NCBI GenBank assembly: GCA_030680655.1
Contig: JAUXUZ010000337.1
Location: forward strand, 1 to 10,963
Length of the DNA: 10,963 nt
Origin: Phycisphaerales bacterium
GTDB taxonomy: Bacteria > Planctomycetota > Phycisphaerae > Phycisphaerales > UBA1924
Direction of reading: 5' to 3'
Numbering within the stretch: the stretch's first letter is position 1; every line of letters begins with the position of its first letter. The notes under the pieces are model-generated. The model did no database searches. It was not told the DNA's origin and was given only the letters and a program-made list of their open reading frames with translations. Of the stretch, positions 1 to 6,735 are shown one piece after another. The translations under genes and the position numbers were made by a program.

Positions 1-221
1 TTGCCCAGCCCGTCGGTGACGACGTTGATGATGCGGATGCGTCCCCCCTGCTCGACGATGAAGAGCCGTGTGTCGTCGCCCGGGGCCATGGCGATCCCGA
101 CCGGCGAGCTCAGGCCGGTTGCGACGTCGATTAGATTGCCAAAGTCCTGCTGAGCCGCGACCGGGGTGACTGAAACGGCGAGAAACGGTGCGGCGATGGC
201 GATAGAGCGGAATAGGTTCAT
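1..221 (-). CDS. N-terminus of an exported PQQ-dependent sugar dehydrogenase-like protein (partial)
   Basis: Reading the minus strand from the ATG at 221-219 gives 73 codons without a stop before the window edge. The protein begins MNLFRSIAIAAPFLAVSV, a typical signal peptide with a likely AxA cleavage site just before QQDFG. The mature part contains ATGLSSPVGIAMAPGDD, then RLFIVEQGGRIRII. That is the first blade of the beta-propeller in PQQ-dependent glucose/sorbosone dehydrogenase-like proteins, as I recall the family. Such proteins act outside the cytoplasmic membrane and oxidise sugars or polyols, but only about 45 mature residues are visible. The substrate, the PQQ-binding residues and any C-terminal anchor cannot be judged. 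GGAG lies 8 nt before the ATG and supports this start. The gene is 179 bp downstream of, and co-directional with, the 4Fe-4S/TPR gene, so it may be read through from that operon or have its own promoter. An NHL-type propeller is an alternative. Confidence 0.72.
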   Translation of the reverse strand, partial: MNLFRSIAIAAPFLAVSVTPVAAQQDFGNLIDVATGLSSPVGIAMAPGDDTRLFIVEQGGRIRIINVVTDGLG

Positions 222-400
222 GGATGAGTCTCCACCGAAGGATTCGATCGTCGGGCGCGCACGGCCCCCCAGCGCCCCGGCGTTTGGTGATACGCGGCAA
301 CCCGGGCTGGGTTCCCGCTTCTGGTGAATCATGCCGCGCGATCGGTGGTTTCGCTACGAAACCGGGTCGATTCCATGAGGATCTGGGCGATCTGGGCCGG
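222..400. other. Intergenic region between the FeS/TPR gene and the sugar-dehydrogenase-like gene, with an inverted repeat at 347-363
   Basis: This 179-bp gap holds a perfect inverted repeat, GGTTTCG-CTA-CGAAACC, at 347-363, 37 nt past the FeS/TPR stop codon on the minus strand. A weaker one, AACCC-GGGCT-GGGTT, lies at 299-313. Neither is followed by a T-run on the minus strand, so neither is a standard intrinsic terminator. They could be 3' stabilising stems or operator sites. I see no convincing sigma-70 promoter and no gene. Confidence 0.5.
380..397. repeat. Perfect tandem 9-bp duplication (GATCTGGGC x2)
   Basis: Two adjacent identical copies of GATCTGGGC sit 4 nt past the stop codon of the FeS/TPR gene. 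They are visible directly in the sequence. They may be a simple slippage duplication and no function is inferred. Confidence 0.6.
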
Positions 401-2794
401 CTACTTAGTTGCCGAGGGGATCTCTCCCCCCATTGAGGGTTGCGCACTTGCGCCGGACGTCTTCGGAGCATTGGCGCCATCGATCGCGGCGCCAAGCAGC
501 GCACGTGCTCGAGCTTCGGCTGAATCTGCTTCCGCGGACCGTCCGAGGGAGCGATAGAGCTCGCTGAGCAGGCCCCAGCGCTCGGCTGTGGGCTGCCGCT
601 GTGCTGCGAAGCGGAGTTCTTCGGCGGCTGCGGCCGGGTCCTGACCGGCGGCGAGCATCGCCTGAGCGAGCCGTTCGCGCAGCAGGGGCGAATTGGGCAC
701 GTGCTTGAGTGCGTTCCGCACGAGGTCGATCGCTTCAAGCGGCTTGCCTAGGCGCAGCCGGAGCGTCGCCGCCGAGTTCGCGGCGGCGGTGTCGCGCGGT
801 GCAAGGCGCATGCGCTCGTCGTAGAGGCCCGTCGCCTTCGTGATCAAGGCACTCCGCTCGGCGTCGGGCTGTGCGGACCCGGCCTTGGCCAGGTAGAGCC
901 CGGCGAGTTGTCCGCGGACGATGTCGCTCTGTGGCCAGCGGGCCAGCAGCTTCTCGAACGTCGCCTCGGCCTCGGGCACGGGGGCGTTCCGCAGGCGGTA
1001 GAACTGGATGAGGCCCTGGAACGTCCCGGGCGAGGGCTCGCGCGCAGCGAGCGCCCGCATGAGCGCGTCTTCGGCGGCCGCGCGGTCGCCGGCGACGCTG
1101 CGGAGCCAGGCGAGGCGCACGTCCTGCTCGAACGTGCTGGCGAAGCCGATGCCGCCTCTGGAGATGGGCCCGGCGAGCGTGAAGTGGCGCACCGCCCGAT
1201 CGGCGAGGGACTTGTTCTCCGGTGAAGGCTTGTAGTCGGGTGAGAACACGGTCGTTGATGACGTGGTGATCTTGCTGTAGAGGTCCTCGCCGCGGGCGAT
1301 CGACACGTTCATCACCAGCCCCTGGATACCGCCGGCGACGAGCGCAACGGCCAGCAGCGCGAACAGGTACCCGGCGGGGCGCAGGCGTCCGTCGCGCTTG
1401 AGCTGCATGAACGGCCCGCGGACGTTCCGGTCGATCGCCAGGCGCCAAGTCTTGTAGGCCATGAAGGCAACAACGGCGGCGACACCCATCGCCATCAGGA
1501 GCGGGACGGCTTTGTACATCCCGCGGTAGCCGATCATCATCACCAGGAAGAGCGCCCCCACGACAACCTCTTCTCGCAGCGTGAGGTCCCAGCGGCGCTG
1601 CGCCTTGGCGGAGCTCTGCGCAAACGCATGCTCATCGACGCGCGGCTTGATCTTGATGGCCGGCGCTCCGAAGCCCAGCGAGAGCGCGTCGTTGGGGCAG
1701 ACGCTCACACAGTCGAGGCACTTCATGCAACCCGGGTCAACGACCGCGCCGAAGTCGCGTACTTCCTCGTGCACGCGGACGTTGCTGGTGCACACGGCGG
1801 TGCAGTGGCCGCACTGGTGGCAGTCGTCGTTGACGCGGATGCGCAGCGGCGACAGGCGGTCGATGGGTGCGAAGAAGCCGCCGTACGGGCAGCCGTAGGA
1901 GCAGAAGGCCTTGCTCCCCAGGAAATAGACCGTTACGAAGCCGCAGACGAAGAGGAAGGGGATGGCGATCTGCCAAGGCGCGAACGTCGCCCAGAAATCC
2001 TCGACGATGAAGTGTCCGTCGAACCCCTGCAGCGGGATCACGTCGCCCAGCCAGGCCGGGTACTCGTGGGCAACGTCTACGACGTCGCTCCTGGTGCCGT
2101 TGCCGTTGAGGTCGAGCCCGACGGCCTCTTCTGATACGCCCTGCACAACGTCGCCGGGTTCACCGGGCCGGCTCACGCGCCCGTCGTGGTTGAGGTCGCG
2201 GTTGAGGCGGCTCTCACTGAGGCTGTAGATGTACGCGCTGTACTGCCCGTCACGGTTGATGTCGGTCGCCACCATCGGGACGATGACCTCGCGCCGGAGG
2301 GTGGGCCACACGAACATGTAGAGGGCGAGGCAGAGCGGCGCCCAGAGCAGGATGCGCGAGCGGAAGGGCTTGGGGTGCACGCCGATCTTCTTCATCATCC
2401 AGGCGCAGAGGTCCTGCAGGGCTACGACGTGGCAGGCCCAGCCGCAGAAGAAACGGCCGAAGACGAGCGTGCTCAAAAGGGCCGCGCAGAACATGACAAA
2501 GCCGGCGTTGACCTGCCCGCCTTCGAGTGTGAACATGCTCTCGCTCGGCTCGACCGGCGAGATCGTCTCGCGGATGCCGTCGCTCATGCCGCTGATCACC
2601 CACTGCACCAGGTGGACGGCGATGAGCAGGTGGATGAACACCAGCACGCCGGCCCGCCACGGGCCCATCTTGCTCTTGGCGACGGCGCTGCGCGCTGGGG
2701 GCGAGGCCAGCACCGGGAGCCTGACAGAGACCTTTGGGCCGCAGGGGGCACCGGTGCTGCCGGACGCGGTTTGATGGGTGCTCGGTTCGCTCAC
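401..2794 (-). CDS. Polytopic NapH/NosR/MauN-type 4Fe-4S membrane protein with calcium-loop motifs and a C-terminal TPR domain
   Basis: This 797-residue protein starts at GTG 2794-2792, with GGAG 5 nt upstream; the GTG overlaps the previous stop as GTGA. I see about seven membrane segments, near residues 48-68, 96-113, 148-164, 274-293, 409-423, 429-447 and 475-496. After segment 2 comes FGRFFCGWACH (112-121). After segment 4 come FCSYGCPYG (C298, C302) and two ferredoxin motifs, C325-C328-C331-C335 and C356-C359-C362-C366, the latter followed by P. These are hallmarks of the NapH/NosR/MauN group, which moves electrons between the membrane and periplasmic redox partners. The positive-inside rule puts the clusters in the cytoplasm and loop 165-273 in the periplasm. 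That loop has three DxNx(D/N)G motifs, at D178, D200 and D228. Residues from about 500 on form a Pro/Ala-rich TPR-like helical array, predicted periplasmic. The partner and redox chain are unknown. The TPR fusion and the calcium-loop insert set it apart from standard NapH. Confidence 0.88.
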   Translation of the reverse strand: MSEPSTHQTASGSTGAPCGPKVSVRLPVLASPPARSAVAKSKMGPWRAGVLVFIHLLIAVHLVQWVISGMSDGIRETISPVEPSESMFTLEGGQVNAGFVMFCAALLSTLVFGRFFCGWACHVVALQDLCAWMMKKIGVHPKPFRSRILLWAPLCLALYMFVWPTLRREVIVPMVATDINRDGQYSAYIYSLSESRLNRDLNHDGRVSRPGEPGDVVQGVSEEAVGLDLNGNGTRSDVVDVAHEYPAWLGDVIPLQGFDGHFIVEDFWATFAPWQIAIPFLFVCGFVTVYFLGSKAFCSYGCPYGGFFAPIDRLSPLRIRVNDDCHQCGHCTAVCTSNVRVHEEVRDFGAVVDPGCMKCLDCVSVCPNDALSLGFGAPAIKIKPRVDEHAFAQSSAKAQRRWDLTLREEVVVGALFLVMMIGYRGMYKAVPLLMAMGVAAVVAFMAYKTWRLAIDRNVRGPFMQLKRDGRLRPAGYLFALLAVALVAGGIQGLVMNVSIARGEDLYSKITTSSTTVFSPDYKPSPENKSLADRAVRHFTLAGPISRGGIGFASTFEQDVRLAWLRSVAGDRAAAEDALMRALAAREPSPGTFQGLIQFYRLRNAPVPEAEATFEKLLARWPQSDIVRGQLAGLYLAKAGSAQPDAERSALITKATGLYDERMRLAPRDTAAANSAATLRLRLGKPLEAIDLVRNALKHVPNSPLLRERLAQAMLAAGQDPAAAAEELRFAAQRQPTAERWGLLSELYRSLGRSAEADSAEARARALLGAAIDGANAPKTSGASAQPSMGGEIPSATK

Positions 2795-3759
2795 GGCAAC
2801 TCCGAATGGGACGGGCTGAGCGTAGACGGCAACGGCACCGGGTTGATCTCAACTGAGACCACTCGGCCGCCTGTCACGGTGAGCACGACGGGGGAGGTCG
2901 GGATGAAGTAAAAGGTTCCCTTCTTCAGCCGCAGCCTCACGCACGAGGGGCAATCGATCTCGTGCGGGCCGCTCGGAATGCCGGCGGCCGACGGCGGCAC
3001 CTCCAGCGCGACAACCCGCATGCCCGTTGGAGCGTTCCACCGCTCGCGGAAGTACTCGTGGCAGTGAGGGCAGCTGCGGAGCCACAGCACCCAGGTCTGG
3101 TCGGCTTCGGGGTAAGGCGGCAGCGTCTGCTGGCCGCCGTCGGACTCGATGAAGCGGTAGAACGGCAGCTCCTCGATGCGCAACCCCTGCCAGGCTTCGG
3201 GGCGGAGGCGCAGCATCGGTACGCGCCACCCCGCCCGTTCTGGCAACTGGCCAAGGTGCACCGCGGCAGTCAGCAACGCCGCAACGCAGACCGACGGGAT
3301 GACCCAGCGGGACGAACGCGGAGAAGGGGGAGCCCCGGTGCTGGGCAGAAGCACAATGAGGGCCGCCGCACTCGCGGCCACGATGAGCATGAGTGTCGGG
3401 CTGGTCTGCACCGTGCCGAAGCACCCGCACGAGAGGGCGGAGGCACGCACGTGAGGCACGAGCACGGCGGCAAAGAGGAGCATCACGGCGAGAGCCAACC
3501 AACGCGCCCATCGGCCGCCGAGGAGGATGGCCAGCGCGACGGCCAGCTCGGTACCCGCGACCAGCGGCAGCGCAACGCCCGCCCAGCGTTCAAGTTCGGC
3601 GGACGGGTCGCGCTGCAGGCTGACCAAGGGCAGCTGCAGGGGGCGACCGGTCAGCAGCTTCATCGTGGCGCCGGCGGCGATGTAGAGCGGGACGATCAAA
3701 CGAAAAAACCAGTCCCCGGCTTGCCACCGTAGGACTGGCTTGTTGGTGCTGTCGCTCAT
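2791..3759 (-). CDS. MauE-like membrane protein fused to a thioredoxin-like domain (CPHC)
   Basis: From the ATG at 3759 the protein has 322 residues. The N-terminal half has four or five membrane helices and the motif SCGCFG (C111, C113). It matches the MauE/DoxX-type redox-associated membrane family, whose founding member is needed to make methylamine dehydrogenase. After a last helix (about 155-173), the C-terminal domain has LWLRSCPHCHEYF, a thioredoxin-type active site (C230, C233). It also has a second CxxC, DCPSC (C270, C273), and a probable cis-proline loop, PTSPVV (P290). It is thus a natural MauE plus MauD/Trx-like fusion, likely moving thiol or disulfide equivalents across the membrane. 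In-frame GTG at 3774 would add five residues (MNNQP). Neither start has a strong Shine-Dalgarno, so the start is uncertain. It lies 46 bp after the exported dockerin-tail gene and overlaps the FeS gene by GTGA, which implies one transcript and coupled translation. Confidence 0.85.
   Translation of the reverse strand: MSDSTNKPVLRWQAGDWFFRLIVPLYIAAGATMKLLTGRPLQLPLVSLQRDPSAELERWAGVALPLVAGTELAVALAILLGGRWARWLALAVMLLFAAVLVPHVRASALSCGCFGTVQTSPTLMLIVAASAAALIVLLPSTGAPPSPRSSRWVIPSVCVAALLTAAVHLGQLPERAGWRVPMLRLRPEAWQGLRIEELPFYRFIESDGGQQTLPPYPEADQTWVLWLRSCPHCHEYFRERWNAPTGMRVVALEVPPSAAGIPSGPHEIDCPSCVRLRLKKGTFYFIPTSPVVLTVTGGRVVSVEINPVPLPSTLSPSHSELP
2800..2803 (-). promoter_or_regulatory. Shine-Dalgarno GGAG that fixes the GTG start of the FeS/TPR gene
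   Basis: GGAG on the minus strand is followed by TTGCC and then GTGA. In that GTGA the start codon of the FeS/TPR gene overlaps the stop codon of the MauE/Trx gene. This supports the non-ATG start over the internal ATG at codon 43 and indicates translational coupling. Confidence 0.7.
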
Positions 3760-3805
3760 CGGCTGATTGTTCACCCGTCGAGCGGTCGCTTCTCAGGCAT
3801 GACGC

Positions 3806-5587
3806 TCAGCTCTGGAAGAAGAAGTCGATGAAGACCACGAAGTCGTTGTTGTCAAAGCTGCCGTCTGCACCGGGGATGCCGCCCTGCTGACCGAGATCGG
3901 CGAGCGGGCTGGCGTTGAAGAACAGATCGATGAAGACGATGAAGTCGTTGTTGTCACGGAGCCCGTCGCTGCCGGCGTTTCCGCCCTGAACGCCGAGGTC
4001 GGCCGGGTGGCGCGGCGCACGCACTTCAGCGGAAAGTTGGCCGGTAAACGATCCCGGGCTCGCCATGTCCATCTGTGAGATCCCGGCGCTCGAGGGCGAG
4101 AGGTCGCTGACAAACCAGAAGGTGAACATCTGGCCCCACCGGAGGGTGTTGGGTTTGATGACCGTGCCGGCCGGCATGGGCGGCTTGAGCGCAGCGAGTG
4201 CGGCGTCGTCAAGCACAGGCGGCGCGGGGTGCGTCCAGACGATCGCCTTCTTGGCGTTGTCGTAGCTGCTGGTCCACGCGGCGTTGGAGTCGTAGCCAGG
4301 CCAGTTCGTGCGCGGCTGCGCGGAACCCAGCGACGTCTTGGTCGCGAACGAAGGAACCGGCACCTCGAACGAGCTGATCTGGCGGTCAAGGTTGTGGTTG
4401 TAGACGCAGTACTCGTAGCGCCAGGTGCCGTCACCCTGATCAACGGCGCGGCTGGAGATGTAGACCTCGCCGTCAGTGGCGGGGTCGGCGATCGACTTCA
4501 ATTCGCCCCACTGCAGCACCGCGGGGCCCCAGATCTGCCGACCGGCCATGGTCAGGTTGGAGCTGGCGATCGTCGCAGCGCCCGTTGCGAGGCTGCTGGT
4601 GAACTGACGATGGGCGACGTTGTTGAGCTGGTAGTTGTCGCCGTTGACGACGTAGTAGCCTTCGCAGATCACGCGGCCGCTGGTGCCGAGCGCCGCCTGA
4701 TCGACCTCGTCATAGCGCACCATGTTCAACTTCCACGCGGGGATCGTGCCGCCGGTCAGGCTGCGGACGCCGTCGGTGCGCTGGGCAACGTTGGCGACGA
4801 GCGTATCAGTGCTCGTGTAGGAGTCCATGTAGGAGCCGGTCTTGCTCCAGCCTGGGTTGTTCCACCCGTTCGCGCCGTCCACGCTCCACGGCCTGAGCGT
4901 GGCGATCTCGCTGCGCGGGCCCATCCAGTACTGGTCTGCGTTGAGGCCGGAACCATACGTGTCGGCGCAATTGGCCTCGAGCTGGTTGTCGGTCGCGAGG
5001 TTCAAGCAGGTACCGTTGCCGCAGATATCCGAACCGTTGCTGCCGGCGACGGCCGCCTGGCTGCCTGACGCGGCCGACCATGAGTGCTTGACCCACGAGG
5101 TCGCGAGCTGGTCGAGCCGACCCGCGGCGTTCAATCGGTAAACCGCCTGGGCGATGTAGGGGTGGCGGTTGCCAGCGTTGTTGCCGAGCGCGGTGCCGTC
5201 CCAGTTTGGCCCGCTCTCCCACGCCTGGTACCAGTCTGCGAGCCAGAAGGGAGAGCCCGCGACGATGCCGGTGCCGGAGGGGATGCGTGTGGTGGGCGGC
5301 CCGTTGTTCACCTGCTGGTTGCAGCTGGTGGTGCCGAGGGCCATCGTGAACATTCCTGAACCCGCAGGCATCGAGCCGGAGGCAACAGACGTCGAACCCT
5401 GGTTGTAGATCAGGATGTCGCGGGTCGCGCTTGAGCGGCTGCTCGCGATTGCCGAGACTGCAACGTCGATGCCGGGAAGCCCGGGGTTGCGCACCGGCGT
5501 CGGCGCGGGCGAAGCCATCGCCACAACAGTTCCGGCCGCGACAGCCAGCATCCCTGAGCACGTCAGCAGTTCATTACCCTTAAACAT
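3806..5587 (-). CDS. Secreted protein of unknown function with a duplicated GC-type dockerin-like tail
   Basis: This 593-residue protein starts at ATG 5587-5585 behind AAGGAGA with 5-nt spacing. A hydrophobic stretch (about 11-26, MLAVAAGTVVAMAS) looks like a signal peptide. The central 30-510 region is aromatic- and Asn-rich. Stretches such as CADTYGSGLNADQYWMGPRS (207-226) and ICEGYYVVNGD (307-317) recall large secreted families of unknown function in Planctomycetota and Myxococcota. That resemblance is from memory and I assign no enzymatic role. Six cysteines remain after the signal (89, 189, 194, 207, 308, 394), an even number compatible with disulfides. Residues 529-562 and 563-593 are two copies of ADLG-x-QGG ... 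DG-x2-DNNDF(I/V)VFID-x-FF, the 'GC-type dockerin' tail thought to bind calcium or anchor at the surface. It is the first gene of an apparent operon with the MauE/Trx and FeS/TPR genes. An upstream extension to 5785 is open but lacks a leader and a Shine-Dalgarno. Confidence 0.82.
   Translation of the reverse strand: MFKGNELLTCSGMLAVAAGTVVAMASPAPTPVRNPGLPGIDVAVSAIASSRSSATRDILIYNQGSTSVASGSMPAGSGMFTMALGTTSCNQQVNNGPPTTRIPSGTGIVAGSPFWLADWYQAWESGPNWDGTALGNNAGNRHPYIAQAVYRLNAAGRLDQLATSWVKHSWSAASGSQAAVAGSNGSDICGNGTCLNLATDNQLEANCADTYGSGLNADQYWMGPRSEIATLRPWSVDGANGWNNPGWSKTGSYMDSYTSTDTLVANVAQRTDGVRSLTGGTIPAWKLNMVRYDEVDQAALGTSGRVICEGYYVVNGDNYQLNNVAHRQFTSSLATGAATIASSNLTMAGRQIWGPAVLQWGELKSIADPATDGEVYISSRAVDQGDGTWRYEYCVYNHNLDRQISSFEVPVPSFATKTSLGSAQPRTNWPGYDSNAAWTSSYDNAKKAIVWTHPAPPVLDDAALAALKPPMPAGTVIKPNTLRWGQMFTFWFVSDLSPSSAGISQMDMASPGSFTGQLSAEVRAPRHPADLGVQGGNAGSDGLRDNNDFIVFIDLFFNASPLADLGQQGGIPGADGSFDNNDFVVFIDFFFQS
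3809..4003 (-). repeat. Two tandem dockerin-like units encoded at the 3' end of the secreted-protein gene
   Basis: Unit 1 spans 3902-4003 (residues 529-562) and unit 2 spans 3809-3901 (residues 563-593). Each has ADLG, QGG, an acidic DG ... DNND loop (D541/D545/D548 and D575/D579/D582) and a hydrophobic FIVFID/FVVFID end. The DNA copies have diverged at many positions, so the duplication is not recent. A Ca2+-binding pair of loops, as in cellulosomal dockerins, is inferred by analogy. Confidence 0.75.
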
Positions 5588-5592
5588 CCAAA

Positions 5593-5599
5593 TCTCCTT
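5593..5599 (-). promoter_or_regulatory. Strong Shine-Dalgarno (AAGGAGA) of the dockerin-tail gene
   Basis: On the minus strand AAGGAGA is followed by TTTGG and then ATG at 5587. It identifies the real start and rules out the 66-codon upstream extension of the reading frame. Confidence 0.85.
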
Positions 5600-5850
5600 G
5601 TTTGCCAAATCGCCGGAACTGGTTGGGCTGGTCCCGATGAACTCGGGCGTCCAGCAAATCGCGCGGTTGATGCGCCGCGAGCCATGGCACGGGGCGGAGC
5701 GCAACCGCTCGGTGGAAGACTCCACCGTGGTATCGATACGGAGATTGTGCCTTTGAGTTGCAGCAAAAGACAGGGGGTGAGTCACCCAATTCGCGCACCC
5801 TTACTCCAAAACGTCGGACGAGACTGCACTAGATCAGCGGCTGCGGTTCG

Positions 5851-5856
5851 TACACT
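5851..5856 (+). promoter_or_regulatory. Putative -10 element (TACACT) of a leaderless psuG promoter
   Basis: TACACT fits the TANNNT -10 pattern and ends 6 nt before the psuG ATG, and no Shine-Dalgarno is visible. That spacing would put transcription initiation at or next to the start codon. No good -35 is present. The same arrangement recurs before both ALDH genes. Confidence 0.4.
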
Positions 5857-5862
5857 GGTGCG

Positions 5863-6735
5863 ATGCCCACCGCCGAACTGCCGCGCCCTCGTTTGGCCCT
5901 TGAATCGACGCTCCTGCTGCACGGTGTTCCACGCGAATCGGCGTTGCCGCTGGCTGCGGACCTCGGCAAGTTAGCGGTTGCCAACGGAGCGACGCCCGTT
6001 CTTTTCGGACTCCGCTCCGGTCGTGGCGGGGCAGTCCTGGAGCCTTCGGACCTTGCCGCGATGCGCGAGGCCGCGTTCACACCGAAGCTGAACACCAGTT
6101 CGCTCGGTGCTGCGGTTGCGCAGCGGAAAAGCGGTGCAACAACGGTGAGCTCGACGATGGAACTCGCCAGCGCCGCGGGGGTGCGCGTGTTCGCGACAGG
6201 GGGGCTCGGCGGTGTGCACAAGCACCTGAGCCAGCGGCTGGACATCTCGACCGACCTGCTGGCGTTTACGCGCTTCCCGATCGCCGTTGTCACGGCGGGG
6301 TGCAAGAGCATCCTGGATGTGCTTAACACGCGCGAGCTGCTGGAGACACTCGGGGTGCCGGTGATCGGGTTCCGGTGCGATCGGTTCCCTGCGTTCTACC
6401 GGCGTGACGGCGGCGCGGATGTAGATGCACGGTTCGATGAGGTCGATGCGCTCGCGCGGTTTGTGCGTCACGAACTGGCGAGAACGTGCCGCGGGATCGT
6501 GATCTGCAACCCGATCCCTCCCGAGCACGAGATTTCTGAGACGCTGTGGAGCGGATGGCTGGCGGAAGCGGAGAAGCAGGCCGTGGCGGCTGGCGCGACT
6601 GGACGCGACGTGACGCCCGCCGTGCTGGGGGCGTTGCACAAGGTGAGCGGTGGCCAAACGCTGAAGGCGAACATCGAGCTGATCAAGCACAACGTGGCGG
6701 TGGGTGCGCAACTGGCGGCCGCGATCGGGGTGTAG
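5863..6735 (+). CDS. psuG: Pseudouridine-5'-phosphate glycosidase
   Basis: The 290-residue protein matches the PsuG/IndA family nearly end to end. These cytosolic, metal-dependent enzymes cleave the C-C glycosidic bond of pseudouridine 5'-phosphate to uracil and ribose 5-phosphate. Visible signatures are LALESTLLLHG (11-21), GATTVSSTME (91-100), FATGGLGGVH (110-119), DISTDL (127-132), AGCKSILD (145-152), NPIPPEHEI (216-224) and VSGGQTLKANIELIKHN (261-277). By alignment with E. coli PsuG (E31, D149, K166), E14 and D131 are the acid and Mn-ligand residues and K148 is the Schiff-base lysine. The N-terminus is about 17 residues shorter than in E. coli, and the start must lie upstream of E14, which leaves ATG 5863. 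The kinase partner psuK, often adjacent, is not next to it here. It is divergent from the dockerin operon and unrelated to it in function. There is no Shine-Dalgarno, so translation may be leaderless. Confidence 0.95.
   Translation: MPTAELPRPRLALESTLLLHGVPRESALPLAADLGKLAVANGATPVLFGLRSGRGGAVLEPSDLAAMREAAFTPKLNTSSLGAAVAQRKSGATTVSSTMELASAAGVRVFATGGLGGVHKHLSQRLDISTDLLAFTRFPIAVVTAGCKSILDVLNTRELLETLGVPVIGFRCDRFPAFYRRDGGADVDARFDEVDALARFVRHELARTCRGIVICNPIPPEHEISETLWSGWLAEAEKQAVAAGATGRDVTPAVLGALHKVSGGQTLKANIELIKHNVAVGAQLAAAIGV

Larger units (their letters stand above)
5588..5862. promoter_or_regulatory. Divergent regulatory region between the dockerin operon and psuG, with three perfect palindromes
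   Basis: This 275-bp region separates two divergent genes. It contains CGGTGGA-AGAC-TCCACCG at 5710-5727 (7-bp stem, 4-nt loop), the 10-bp palindrome GTATCGATAC at 5730-5739, and GGGTGA-G-TCACCC at 5775-5787. They cluster 120-200 nt upstream of the dockerin gene, where a promoter and operators for that operon would be expected. I could not identify a convincing -35/-10 pair for the minus-strand operon. The first palindrome could instead be a hairpin in the 5' leader. Confidence 0.45.

Noticed and set aside
3771..3800. A 9-residue leader frame (MPEKRPLDG) ending in GTGA overlap with the alternative start of the MauE/Trx gene
   Set aside because: It has no convincing Shine-Dalgarno, and such short frames are common by chance. 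It is only worth revisiting if the overlap is conserved.
5588..5785. N-terminal extension of the dockerin-tail gene by 66 codons
   Set aside because: The extension is polar and compositionally unlike a leader, while the ATG at 5587 has an ideal Shine-Dalgarno and begins a signal peptide.
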